From an uncultured beta proteobacterium (GTDB lineage: Bacteria > Pseudomonadota > Gammaproteobacteria > Burkholderiales > Rhodocyclaceae), in NCBI GenBank assembly GCA_903886975.1, contig CAISOB010000010.1, positions 1 to 36,540 on the forward strand: DNA of 36,540 nt. Reading direction: 5' to 3'. Shown here piece after piece: positions 28,948-36,540 of this stretch. Made by a program: the position numbers and the translations under genes. Under the pieces are notes generated by a model. It saw only the letters and a program-made list of their open reading frames with translations, did no database searches and was not told the DNA's origin. Positions within the stretch are counted from its first letter, which is position 1, and the number at the start of each line of letters is the position of its first letter.

Positions 28948-31127
28948 TCGAGATAGACGGTGGCCAGCGGTGGCAAGGTCAGCGCAATCGACCAGTCGCG
29001 GCCGTGCGCGGCGATCGGATTGGCGTCGACGACGCCGAAGGCATTGCCGACGTTGCTGCCGCCGTAATACTGCGAGTCGGTGTTGAGGCGCTCGAGGTAG
29101 ACGCCAGGGCCGGGTACGCCGATGCGGTAGTTTTCGCGCACCACCGGCGTGAAGTTGCAGACGCAGACCATCGCGCTCGAACGGTCGCGGCCGCGGCGCA
29201 GGAAGGCGAGCACCGAATTGTCCGAGTCGTTGGCCGAAATCCATTCGAAGCCGGTGTGGTCGAAATCGATCTCATGCAAGGCCGGCGTCGCGCGGTAGAT
29301 CTGGTTGAGGTCGCGGATCAACGCGCGCAGGCCGTCGTGCTGCGGGAAGCCGAGCAGCATCCAGTCGAGCGAAGCCTCGGCGTTCCATTCGTTCCACTGG
29401 CCGAATTCGCCGCCCATGAACAGCAGCTTCTTGCCCGGATGCGCCCACATGAAGCCGTAGAGCGCGCGCAGGTTGGCGAACTTCTGCCAGTAGTCGCCGG
29501 CCATCTTCGAGAGCAGCGAGCCCTTGCCGTGCACCACTTCGTCATGCGAGAGCGGCAGCACGAAGTTTTCAGTGAAGGCGTAGAGCAGGCCGAAGGTCAG
29601 CTGGTTGTGGTGATAGCGCCGATGCACCGGGTCGTGCGTCATGTAATCGAGCACGTCGTGCATCCAGCCCATATTCCACTTGTAGTGAAAGCCCAGGCCG
29701 CCCATCGCCGGCGGCCGGCTGACCGACGGCCAGGCGGTCGATTCCTCGGCATAGGTCGATGCGCCCGGGCATTCCTGGCCGAGCACCTCGTTCATGCGGC
29801 GCAGGAAATGCACCGCCTCGAGATTCTCCCGCCCGCCGTAGATATTGGGAATCCACTGCCCGGCCTCGCGGCTGTAATCGCGGTAGAGCATCGATGCGAC
29901 CGCGTCCACGCGTAAACCGTCTACGCCGTAGTGCTCGATCCAGAACAGCGCATTGCCAACCAGGAAGTTGAACACCTCGCGGCGGCCGAAGTTGTAGATC
30001 AGCGTGCCCCAGTCCTGGTGCATGCCTTCGCGCGGATCGGCGTGTTCGTAAAGCGGGCGGCCATCGAAGCGGGCCAGGCCATGTTCGTCGGTCGGAAAAT
30101 GCGCCGGCACCCAGTCGATGATGATTTCGAGCCCGGCGCTGTGACAGGTCGCGACGAAATCGCAGAAGCCTTGCGGCGAACCGAAGCGCGCGGTCGGCGC
30201 ATACAGGCCGAGCGGCTGGTAGCCCCAGGAGCCGTCGAACGGGTGCTCGGAAATCGGCAGCAGTTCAAGGTGCGTGAAGCCGAGATCGACGACGTAGGGA
30301 ATCAGCGTCTCGGTCAGGAATTGCCAGTTCGGCAGCCCGCCGTCGTCGGGACGCCGCCACGAGCCGAGGTGCGCTTCGTAAATCGACACCGGCGCGCCGA
30401 GCTTGTCGCCGGCGCCAACGGTCGCGCGCCGGGCGATCTGCGGCAAGGCGGAAACGACCGAGGCCGTCGACGGCCGCAGCTCGGCGGCAAAGCCGTAGGG
30501 ATCGGCCTTGAGCGGCAGCACCTGGCCGTCAGCCGAGCGTATTTCGTACTTGTAGCAAGCGCCTTGCCCAACGCCGGGCAGGAAAATTTCCCAGACGCCG
30601 CATTCGCGGCGCAGCCGCATCGGGTGGCGGCGCCCGTCCCAGGTGTTGAAATCGCCGACCACGGAAACCCGCTGCGCGTCCGGCGCCCAGACGGCGAAGG
30701 CCGTGCCCTTGACGCCGTCGATCGTGCGCAAATGCGCGCCGAGGCGCTCGTAAGGGCGCAGGTGCGACCCCTCGGCGAGCAGCCAGACGTCGAGTTCGCC
30801 GAGCACTGTCGGAAAGCGGTAGGGGTCGTCGACCTCCTGCACGCCGCCCGGCCAGACGATGCGCAGGCGGTAGTTGAAAGGCTGGCTGCGACCGAGGATA
30901 GACGCTTCGAAGAAACCGGACGCTTCGTTCGAGCCTTCGATCTTGCGCTGTGTGAGTTCGACCAGCTCCTGGCCGCTGTCGGCGTCGATCGCCGATACCG
31001 AGCGCGCGCCCGGCTGCAGGGTGCGTAGCCACAAGCGGTCCTTGCTGTCGGCGTGCACGCCGAGGATGGCAAAGGGGTCGCCGTGTTCGCCGCGGCAGAG
31101 GGAAGTGACTTCGGCTTTGCTCAGCAT
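28935..31127 (-). CDS. glgB: 1,4-alpha-glucan branching enzyme
   Basis: Introduces alpha-1,6 branches into glycogen. The 730-residue length matches bacterial GlgB with two N-terminal beta modules. The first begins near [19 protein letters not shown], the second CBM48 near [20 protein letters not shown]. The GH13 barrel has [18 protein letters not shown], the nucleophile D408 in [17 protein letters not shown], the acid in [11 protein letters not shown] and [15 protein letters not shown]. The ATG at 31125-31127 follows AAGAAGG and lies two bases after the glgP stop; a longer in-frame extension overlaps glgP and is rejected. It belongs to the glgP-glgB-glgX-malQ unit. Confidence 0.97.
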   Translation of the reverse strand: MLSKAEVTSLCRGEHGDPFAILGVHADSKDRLWLRTLQPGARSVSAIDADSGQELVELTQRKIEGSNEASGFFEASILGRSQPFNYRLRIVWPGGVQEVDDPYRFPTVLGELDVWLLAEGSHLRPYERLGAHLRTIDGVKGTAFAVWAPDAQRVSVVGDFNTWDGRRHPMRLRRECGVWEIFLPGVGQGACYKYEIRSADGQVLPLKADPYGFAAELRPSTASVVSALPQIARRATVGAGDKLGAPVSIYEAHLGSWRRPDDGGLPNWQFLTETLIPYVVDLGFTHLELLPISEHPFDGSWGYQPLGLYAPTARFGSPQGFCDFVATCHSAGLEIIIDWVPAHFPTDEHGLARFDGRPLYEHADPREGMHQDWGTLIYNFGRREVFNFLVGNALFWIEHYGVDGLRVDAVASMLYRDYSREAGQWIPNIYGGRENLEAVHFLRRMNEVLGQECPGASTYAEESTAWPSVSRPPAMGGLGFHYKWNMGWMHDVLDYMTHDPVHRRYHHNQLTFGLLYAFTENFVLPLSHDEVVHGKGSLLSKMAGDYWQKFANLRALYGFMWAHPGKKLLFMGGEFGQWNEWNAEASLDWMLLGFPQHDGLRALIRDLNQIYRATPALHEIDFDHTGFEWISANDSDNSVLAFLRRGRDRSSAMVCVCNFTPVVRENYRIGVPGPGVYLERLNTDSQYYGGSNVGNAFGVVDANPIAAHGRDWSIALTLPPLATVYLEWAR

Positions 31128-31129
31128 TT

Positions 31130-33589
31130 TCAGACCTTCTTCAGCAATGAACCCATGCCCCAAGTGTCGACAGCGTAATCCCGGATGGTTCGGTCGGACG
31201 AGAAAGTGCCCATGCCGGCAACGTTGAGAATGGCCTTGCGCTGCCACTCGTCGGGGTGCAGGTAAAGCTGGTCGACGCGGTTTTGCGTCGCGACGTAATC
31301 GGCATAATCGGCGAGCAGCAGGTAATGGTCGCCGTAGTTGACCAGGGTGTTGAAGACGTCGTGATAGCGCTTGCGATCGGTCGGCGAGAAGAAGCCGCCG
31401 TCGATCTTGTTCAGCGCTTCGTTGAGCGCCGGGTTGTTCTGGTAAATGGTCCTTGGCTGATAGCCCGAGGCCCGGATCGCCTCGACCTGCCGCGTCGTGT
31501 TGCCGAAGATGAAGATGTTCTCGCTGCCGACCTGGTCGCGGATCTCGATATTGGCTCCGTCCTCGGTGCCGATCGTCAGCGCGCCGTTCATCGAGAATTT
31601 CATGTTGCCGGTCCCGGAAGCCTCTGTGCCGGCGGTCGAGATCTGCTCGGAAAGATCGGCGGCCGGCATGATCAGTTCGGCGACCGAAACGCCGTAGTTG
31701 GGAACGAAGACCACTTTCAGCTTGGCTGCGGCGCGCGGATCGTTGTTGACCACGTTGGCCACGTCATGAATCAGGCGGATCACCTGCTTGGCCATGTAGT
31801 AGGACGAAGCCGCCTTGCCGGCAAAGATCACGCAGCGCGGCGCCGTGTCGTCGTCGAGCCCGTGCAGGATCTGGTTATAGCGGGTGATGACATGCAGCAC
31901 GTTGAGCAGCTGCCGCTTGTACTCGTGGATGCGCTTGACCTGGACGTCGAACAGGCTGTCCGGATTGAGAATGACGCCCGTCTCACGGCGGATGTAGTCG
32001 GCCAGCCGCTGCTTATTGGCGTGCTTGGCGGCGGCGAATTCCTTGCGGAAGCCCGCGTCACCGGCCACCGGCCGCAGGTCCTCCAGGCGGTCGAGATTGA
32101 GCCGCCAGTCCTTGCCGAGGCGCTCGTCGAGCAGCCCGGCCAGACCCGGATTGGCCTGCGCCAGCCAGCGGCGTGGCGTGACGCCGTTGGTCTTGTTGTG
32201 AAAACGCTCGGGATGGAGCTTGGCAAAATCGGCGAAGATCGTCTGCACCATCAGGTCCGAATGCAGCTGCGAGACGCCGTTGACGCGATGGCTGCCGATG
32301 ATCGACAGGTGCGCCATGCGCACCCGCTTGTTGTCCTCGTTGCCATCGGCGTCGTCGATGATCGAGACGCGGCGGATCAGGTCGAGGTCGCCGGGGAAGC
32401 GTTGGGAAACTTCGTTGAGGAATTCCTGGTTGATGCGGTAGATGATGCGCATGTGGCGCGGCAGCAGAAAGTGCATCAGGCCGACCGGCCAGGTTTCCAG
32501 CGCCTCGGGCATCAGCGTGTGGTTGGTGTAGGAGAAGATGCGCTGGCACTGGCTCCAGGCGTCGGCCCACAGCATGCCGTAGTCGTCGCAGAGCAGGCGC
32601 ATCAGTTCGGCGACGCTGATCGCCGGGTGCGTGTCGTTCAAGTGGATGGCTACCTGGTCGGCGAGGTTGTGCAGCGTGCCGCACTCTTCGAGGTGGTGGA
32701 ACAGGATATCTTGCAGCGAGGCGGCGACGAAGAAGTATTCCTGACGTAATCGCAATTCCCGACCGGCCGGGGTGCTGTCGTTCGGATAGAGGACCCAGGA
32801 AATGTTCTCGAACCGGTTCTTGAATTCGGCGGCGCGCGCGTAGTCGCCGGAGTTGAAGGCGTTGAGGTCGATCTGCGCCGGCGCGCCGGCTTTCCACAGC
32901 CGCAGGGTGCTGACCCGGTCGGTGCCGTGGCCTGGGATGACGTAGTCGTAAGCGCGCGCTTCGACGGCTTCGGCGGCGTTCCATTCGGCCCATTCGCCGT
33001 GGTGCTCGGCGGTACCGCCGAAGCGCACGGTGAAATGCGTGCCGGGGCGCGGGAATTCCCATGGCGTGCCGTCGACCAGCCAGGAGTCCGGGTGCTCGAC
33101 CTGCCCGCCGTTGATGATCGACTGGGCGAACATGCCGTATTCGTAGCGCATGCCGTAGCCCCAGGACGGCAGTTCGAGCGTCGCCATCGAGTCGAGGAAA
33201 CACGCGGCCAAGCGGCCGAGACCGCCATTACCCAGCGCGGCGTCGGGTTCGCATTCGATGACATCGGTGAGCGAGGGCCCGCCGGCCGCGGAGAACGCGG
33301 CGTCGGCCTTTTCGCGCAGGTCGAGCGCGGAGAGCGCGTTGTTCAGCGAGCGGCCGATCAGGAACTCCATCGACATGTAGTAGATGCGCCGCGTCTTCTT
33401 CTTGCGGTCGGCGACCTGGGTGTGCACCCAGCGCTGCGCCAGCTGGTCGCGCGCGACCAGCGAGAGCGCCTTGTACAGTTCCTTGGTGTTCGCCGTCAGC
33501 GGTTCGGCGGCAACGGAGTGCAGCAGTTCCTTGTCGACTTCGGCGCGAAACGCGGCCCCGTCGATTTTCGTTTTTCTTGTTCCAGACAT
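31130..33589 (-). CDS. glgP: Glycogen phosphorylase
   Basis: Releases glucose-1-phosphate from glycogen ends. The 819-residue GT35 protein has [32 protein letters not shown], the substrate region [13 protein letters not shown], and the PLP site [14 protein letters not shown] with K664 as expected Schiff-base lysine. Length is normal for GlgP/MalP. GGGAG lies about ten bases before the ATG. It is the first gene of the minus-strand glycogen unit, reading away from the 301-bp spacer shared with the SulP transporter gene. Together with glgX and malQ it handles mobilisation, while glgB in the same unit serves synthesis. Confidence 0.97.
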   Translation of the reverse strand: MSGTRKTKIDGAAFRAEVDKELLHSVAAEPLTANTKELYKALSLVARDQLAQRWVHTQVADRKKKTRRIYYMSMEFLIGRSLNNALSALDLREKADAAFSAAGGPSLTDVIECEPDAALGNGGLGRLAACFLDSMATLELPSWGYGMRYEYGMFAQSIINGGQVEHPDSWLVDGTPWEFPRPGTHFTVRFGGTAEHHGEWAEWNAAEAVEARAYDYVIPGHGTDRVSTLRLWKAGAPAQIDLNAFNSGDYARAAEFKNRFENISWVLYPNDSTPAGRELRLRQEYFFVAASLQDILFHHLEECGTLHNLADQVAIHLNDTHPAISVAELMRLLCDDYGMLWADAWSQCQRIFSYTNHTLMPEALETWPVGLMHFLLPRHMRIIYRINQEFLNEVSQRFPGDLDLIRRVSIIDDADGNEDNKRVRMAHLSIIGSHRVNGVSQLHSDLMVQTIFADFAKLHPERFHNKTNGVTPRRWLAQANPGLAGLLDERLGKDWRLNLDRLEDLRPVAGDAGFRKEFAAAKHANKQRLADYIRRETGVILNPDSLFDVQVKRIHEYKRQLLNVLHVITRYNQILHGLDDDTAPRCVIFAGKAASSYYMAKQVIRLIHDVANVVNNDPRAAAKLKVVFVPNYGVSVAELIMPAADLSEQISTAGTEASGTGNMKFSMNGALTIGTEDGANIEIRDQVGSENIFIFGNTTRQVEAIRASGYQPRTIYQNNPALNEALNKIDGGFFSPTDRKRYHDVFNTLVNYGDHYLLLADYADYVATQNRVDQLYLHPDEWQRKAILNVAGMGTFSSDRTIRDYAVDTWGMGSLLKKV

Positions 33590-33890
33590 CGCGATCCCAC
33601 TCCCTTAAGTAAATTTCTTGGCGATCCTCGGCTTGAATCATGGACAAGCGAAGGACAATGCGGCACGAGCGCACAGCATTACACAAGTTTCAATGCTAGC
33701 CAAGGAGCCCGCGCCGCGAAATGCGGACTTGGCCATCTTCTGTTGCACTTTGTCCGCGCCGAGCGCGGCATCCGGCACGCTGTCCCTTCTTGCTGCGGGC
33801 GCCATGCGAGCGCGGCAGCGCAACGCGCCGAGCATACGCTGATGTATAGTTGCAGTCTGCGCCGCAACAAGAAAACACAGGGGGCGAAAG
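33590..33890. promoter_or_regulatory. Divergent intergenic region between glgP and the SulP transporter
   Basis: This 301-bp stretch holds no convincing gene. It must supply the promoter of the glgP unit (leftward) and of the transporter (rightward). TATAGT at 33845-33850 on the plus strand, 40 bases before the transporter ATG, is a possible -10 box without a clear -35. For glgP, TTGAAA occurs on the minus strand near 33690, but no -10 is found at the right distance. A small GC hairpin (CCGCGC, CGA loop, GCGCGG) lies at 33754-33768. Confidence 0.45.
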
Positions 33891-36101
33891 ATGCGTGAAC
33901 TGTCGGGTACATGGTTGCGCCATTCGGGCGACTTGTGGGGCGGCTTTTCGGCAATGCTGGTGGCCCTGCCGGCGGCCGTCGGCTTCGGAGTCACCGTCTA
34001 TGCGGCGATCAGTCCGCAATACGCGGCTTTTGGGGCGTTGGCCGGGATCCTCGGAGCGACCGCGCTCGGCCTCATCGCGCCGACTTTCGGCGGCACCGAC
34101 CGGCTGATCAGCGCACCGTGCGCGCCCGCCGCAGCGGTTCTCTCGGCTTTTGCCATTCAACTCGTTGCGCAGGGCATGCAACCGGTCGCCGTGGTGCTGA
34201 TGATGACGGTGCTCGGCATCCTCGCCGGCTTGATCCAGATCCTGATCGGTTTCCTCGGCTTCGGCCGCTTGATCAAATACATTCCTTACCCGGTGGTCAG
34301 CGGTTTCCTGAGCGGCGTCGGCCTGATCATCATTGCCAGTCAATTGCCCAAGTTCGCCGGCGCGCCCGCCGGCATCTCCCTGTTCGAAGTGCTGGTCTCG
34401 CCGCATCATTGGGATTGGCGCGGACTGGCCATCGGCGGGGTGACCGTCGTGGCGATGTTCGCCGCGCCGAAAATCACCAAGGCTGTTCCCGGGACGATCA
34501 TCGGCATTCTGGCCGGATTTCTCACCTACGCCGGAATCGCCGCCACCGACCCGTCGATGCGCGATCTCGCCAACAATCCGCTGGTCATCGGTTCGCTCGG
34601 ATCGACCGGCCAGGATTATGTCGGCCTGATCACCGACCGCTGGTACCAGATCGGCGATCTCAAGCTGGCGCAGGTCGCCGGACTCATCGGCAACGCGGTG
34701 ACGCTGGCCGCGCTGCTCTCGATCGATACGCTGAAGACCTGCGTCATTCTCGATCAGATGACGCGCACGCGCCATGACCCGAATCGCGAACTCGCGGCGC
34801 AGGGCTTTGCCAACATGGTGTCCTCGTCAATCGGCGGCATGCCCGGCGCCGGCACCATGGGGCCGACGCTGGTCAACCTGACGAGCGGGGCCAAGACGCG
34901 GATTTCCGGCATCGTCGAAGGGGTGATGGCGCTGATCGTCGCGCTGCTGCTCGGCGCCTTTGTTTCGTGGATTCCGCTCGCCACGCTCTCCGGCGTGCTG
35001 ATCGTCGTCGGCCTGCGCATGATCGACACCGATCCCCTGCGCTTTCTCGAGTCGCGCTCGACGGTCCTCGATTTCTCGGTGGTCCTCGTCGTCGTCGGCG
35101 TCGCGATCTTCGTCGGCCTGATCGCCGCTTCCGCGGTCGGCGTCATCCTGTCGATCATCCTCTTCCTGCGCGAGCAGGTCGGGGGCAATGTCGTGCGGCG
35201 CAAGAGTTTCGTCGGTCAGCGCTCCTCGACCTGGTACCGGCCCGAAGCCGAAATGCGCGTCCTCGAGCAGAAGGGCAACACCGCAGTGATTTTCGAATTG
35301 CAAGGGAGTCTCTTCTTCGGCACCACGCATCAGCTCTACCTGACGCTCGAACCCGAACTTGCGACGACCGATTTCCTGATCCTCGACATGCAGCGCGTGC
35401 AATCCGTCGATGTGACTGCGGCGCATATGCTCAACCTGGTGCGCGACGCGCTCTCCGAGCGCGGCGTTCCGCTGCTGCTCTCGAGCGTGCGCGAACGCCT
35501 GCCCAACGGCCGCAACCTGCGTGAGTTCCTCGAACTCGCCGGCCTCGTTTCGGATGGCAAGACGGTGCTCATCCTGCCCTCGCTCGAAGCGGCGATCGAA
35601 TGGGTCGAGGGCCGCTTGCTCGGCGAGGTCGAGCGTGGCGATACCGACTTGCCGCCGCTCGAACTGCATGAAATCGATTTGTTTTCGGGCAGCAAGCCCG
35701 ATACGCTGACCGACCTCGAGTCGTGCATGGAGAAGCGCCTGTGCAAGGCCGGCGAAACGATTTACGCGCGCGGCGATGCCGACCCCAAGCTTTATCTGGT
35801 TCGCAGCGGCGAAGTGTCGATCAAGGGTTTCGTCGGCGGCAGCGGGCGGCGCTGCCATATCGCCACCTTTGGTCGCGGCGAGTTTTTCGGCGGCCTCGGC
35901 TTCCTTGACCACCGTCCGCGTGACAACGACGCGGTCGCTTCGCGCGACACTGAGCTTTACGTGCTGACGCTGGAGAAATTCAATTACCTTGCTGAAGCGC
36001 ACAAGCGCATCGCTTTCGTCCTGGTGTCGCAGCTGGCGCGCACCCTGGCGATCCGACTGCGCCACGCTGACGATGAGCTAACGGTGCTGCAGGAGAATTG
36101 A
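33891..36101 (+). CDS. SulP-family anion transporter fused to STAS and cNMP-binding-like domains
   Basis: The 736-residue membrane protein has about 430 residues of SulP transport domain with many hydrophobic helices (for example GGFSAMLVALPAAVGFGVTV, ISAPCAPAAAVLSAF, IPYPVVSGFLSGVGLIII). A STAS domain follows at about 458-566 (TAVIFELQGSLFFGT, LILDMQRVQSVDVTAAHML) and a cyclic-nucleotide-binding-like domain at about 612-723 (CKAGETIYARGDADPKLYLVRSGEVSIKG). Substrates of the family include sulfate, bicarbonate and dicarboxylates; which one applies cannot be read. In the phosphate-binding cassette the usual FGE is FGG, so the conserved glutamate that contacts the cyclic nucleotide ribose is missing. 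GGGGGCGAAAG is the ribosome site. It is divergent from glgP. Confidence 0.92.
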   Translation: MRELSGTWLRHSGDLWGGFSAMLVALPAAVGFGVTVYAAISPQYAAFGALAGILGATALGLIAPTFGGTDRLISAPCAPAAAVLSAFAIQLVAQGMQPVAVVLMMTVLGILAGLIQILIGFLGFGRLIKYIPYPVVSGFLSGVGLIIIASQLPKFAGAPAGISLFEVLVSPHHWDWRGLAIGGVTVVAMFAAPKITKAVPGTIIGILAGFLTYAGIAATDPSMRDLANNPLVIGSLGSTGQDYVGLITDRWYQIGDLKLAQVAGLIGNAVTLAALLSIDTLKTCVILDQMTRTRHDPNRELAAQGFANMVSSSIGGMPGAGTMGPTLVNLTSGAKTRISGIVEGVMALIVALLLGAFVSWIPLATLSGVLIVVGLRMIDTDPLRFLESRSTVLDFSVVLVVVGVAIFVGLIAASAVGVILSIILFLREQVGGNVVRRKSFVGQRSSTWYRPEAEMRVLEQKGNTAVIFELQGSLFFGTTHQLYLTLEPELATTDFLILDMQRVQSVDVTAAHMLNLVRDALSERGVPLLLSSVRERLPNGRNLREFLELAGLVSDGKTVLILPSLEAAIEWVEGRLLGEVERGDTDLPPLELHEIDLFSGSKPDTLTDLESCMEKRLCKAGETIYARGDADPKLYLVRSGEVSIKGFVGGSGRRCHIATFGRGEFFGGLGFLDHRPRDNDAVASRDTELYVLTLEKFNYLAEAHKRIAFVLVSQLARTLAIRLRHADDELTVLQEN

Positions 36102-36175
36102 AGGTTGCAAGAGCAATTAACTACGAAGAAGCGAAGCATACGACTATCGCGAACTTGCGCGTGATATAAGCGACC

Positions 36176-36540
36176 TCAATTGGCGTCCGCGCGAGCGGTC
36201 GGCAGCCGCACGCCGCCATCGACGATGCGCAGCGGAACCGTTGGCATCGGCGCGACGCCGCGCCGCTTGCCATTTTGACAAGGCGCGCCGCTGATTTCTT
36301 CAAAGTCACCGAAGCAGAATTTCATCAGCCCGGCACCGGCATCCGCTGCTCCGGGAGTTACGGGAGGATCGGCCGGTGTCGGCACCGGCACAACGGGAGT
36401 AATGTCTGCGGTCAATCCGGCCGGCTGCACGATGTTGTAATTGCCGGCGTCGGGACCGGCGAGCGCGAAACCGCTGACCGTGACCGGCTTGGCGGCCCCG
36501 ACGTTGGGATCGGCGAAAGCGCCGACACCGACACCGCCAG
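36176..36540 (-). CDS. C-terminal end of a YDG-repeat, filamentous-haemagglutinin-like protein (partial)
   Basis: The minus-strand frame is open from the window edge to a stop at 36176-36178, giving the last 120 residues. The first part (GVGAFADPNVGAAKPVTVSG, then FALAGPDAGNYNIVQPAG and LTADITP) is a textbook YDG/MBG-type repeat as found in tandem in large two-partner-secreted adhesins and other filamentous-haemagglutinin-like exoproteins. After it come a proline/valine/threonine-rich spacer and a short tail with two cysteines (MKFCFGDFEEISGAPCQNGK). The body of the protein lies to the right, outside the window. A GTG at 36428-36430 is internal, not the start. It converges with the SulP gene, 74 bp away. 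Confidence 0.75.
   Translation of the reverse strand, partial: GGVGVGAFADPNVGAAKPVTVSGFALAGPDAGNYNIVQPAGLTADITPVVPVPTPADPPVTPGAADAGAGLMKFCFGDFEEISGAPCQNGKRRGVAPMPTVPLRIVDGGVRLPTARADAN

Noticed and set aside
28948..29244. N-terminal extension of glgX into glgB
   Set aside because: The extra 99 residues are arginine-rich shadow of glgB, and the ATG at 28947 gives the normal family length.
31128..31247. N-terminal extension of glgB into glgP
   Set aside because: The extension overlaps conserved glgP sequence; the ATG at 31127 has a ribosome site and gives the normal length.

Overview
The window is a high-GC, gene-dense bacterial chromosome segment. It is almost entirely central carbon and glycogen metabolism, with a compositionally different surface-polysaccharide fragment at the left edge and the tail of a giant surface protein at the right edge. 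The gene set suggests a Rhodocyclales-like betaproteobacterium, in the range of Accumulibacter, Propionivibrio or Dechloromonas relatives. The reasons are a gap-pgk...pyk...purC order typical of Betaproteobacteria, a complete ADP-glucose glycogen pathway, and a sodium-pumping methylmalonyl-CoA decarboxylase-type operon. This assignment is inference from gene content; no marker gene settles it.

Layout. 1-3364 (minus strand): the first codons of an IS21-type transposase gene at the edge, then rfbF, an SDR epimerase/dehydratase and rfbH, a CDP-sugar module with visibly lower GC than the rest. 3550-5065: sixA (minus) and an SDR oxidoreductase (plus). 5142-9513 (minus): purC, a terminator, then prlC, a periplasmic glutaredoxin-like protein and xth. 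9610-18185 (minus, read right to left): gap, a terminator, pgk, then a Na+-pump decarboxylase cluster (carboxyltransferase, biotin carrier, beta membrane subunit, a 23-codon ORF, gamma/delta-type subunit), a hypothetical protein and pyk. 18186-18654 is a 469-bp divergent control region. 18655-24860 (plus): pgi, pgm, glgC, glgA. 24896-33589 (minus, read right to left): glgP, glgB, glgX, malQ and a lysine/alanine-rich DUF2934 protein. The two glycogen units converge at a 14-bp perfect inverted repeat that spans the glgA stop codon. 33891-36101 (plus): a SulP transporter fused to STAS and cyclic-nucleotide-binding-like domains. 36176-36540 (minus): the C-terminal end of a YDG-repeat, filamentous-haemagglutinin-like protein.

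How the genes fit together. pgi, pgm, glgC, glgA and glgB turn fructose-6-phosphate into branched glycogen. glgP, glgX, malQ, pgm and pgi return it to hexose phosphate. gap, pgk and pyk carry lower glycolysis. A decarboxylase cluster with no biotin carboxylase gene beside it fits a methylmalonyl-CoA decarboxylase that makes propionyl-CoA and pumps Na+. Its position inside the gap-pgk-pyk block suggests that fermentative propionyl-CoA formation is expressed with glycogen-fuelled glycolysis. The least explained items are the 23-codon ORF, the hypothetical protein beside pyk, the DUF2934 protein, the strong hairpins at both convergent gene ends, and the control region between gap and pgi.
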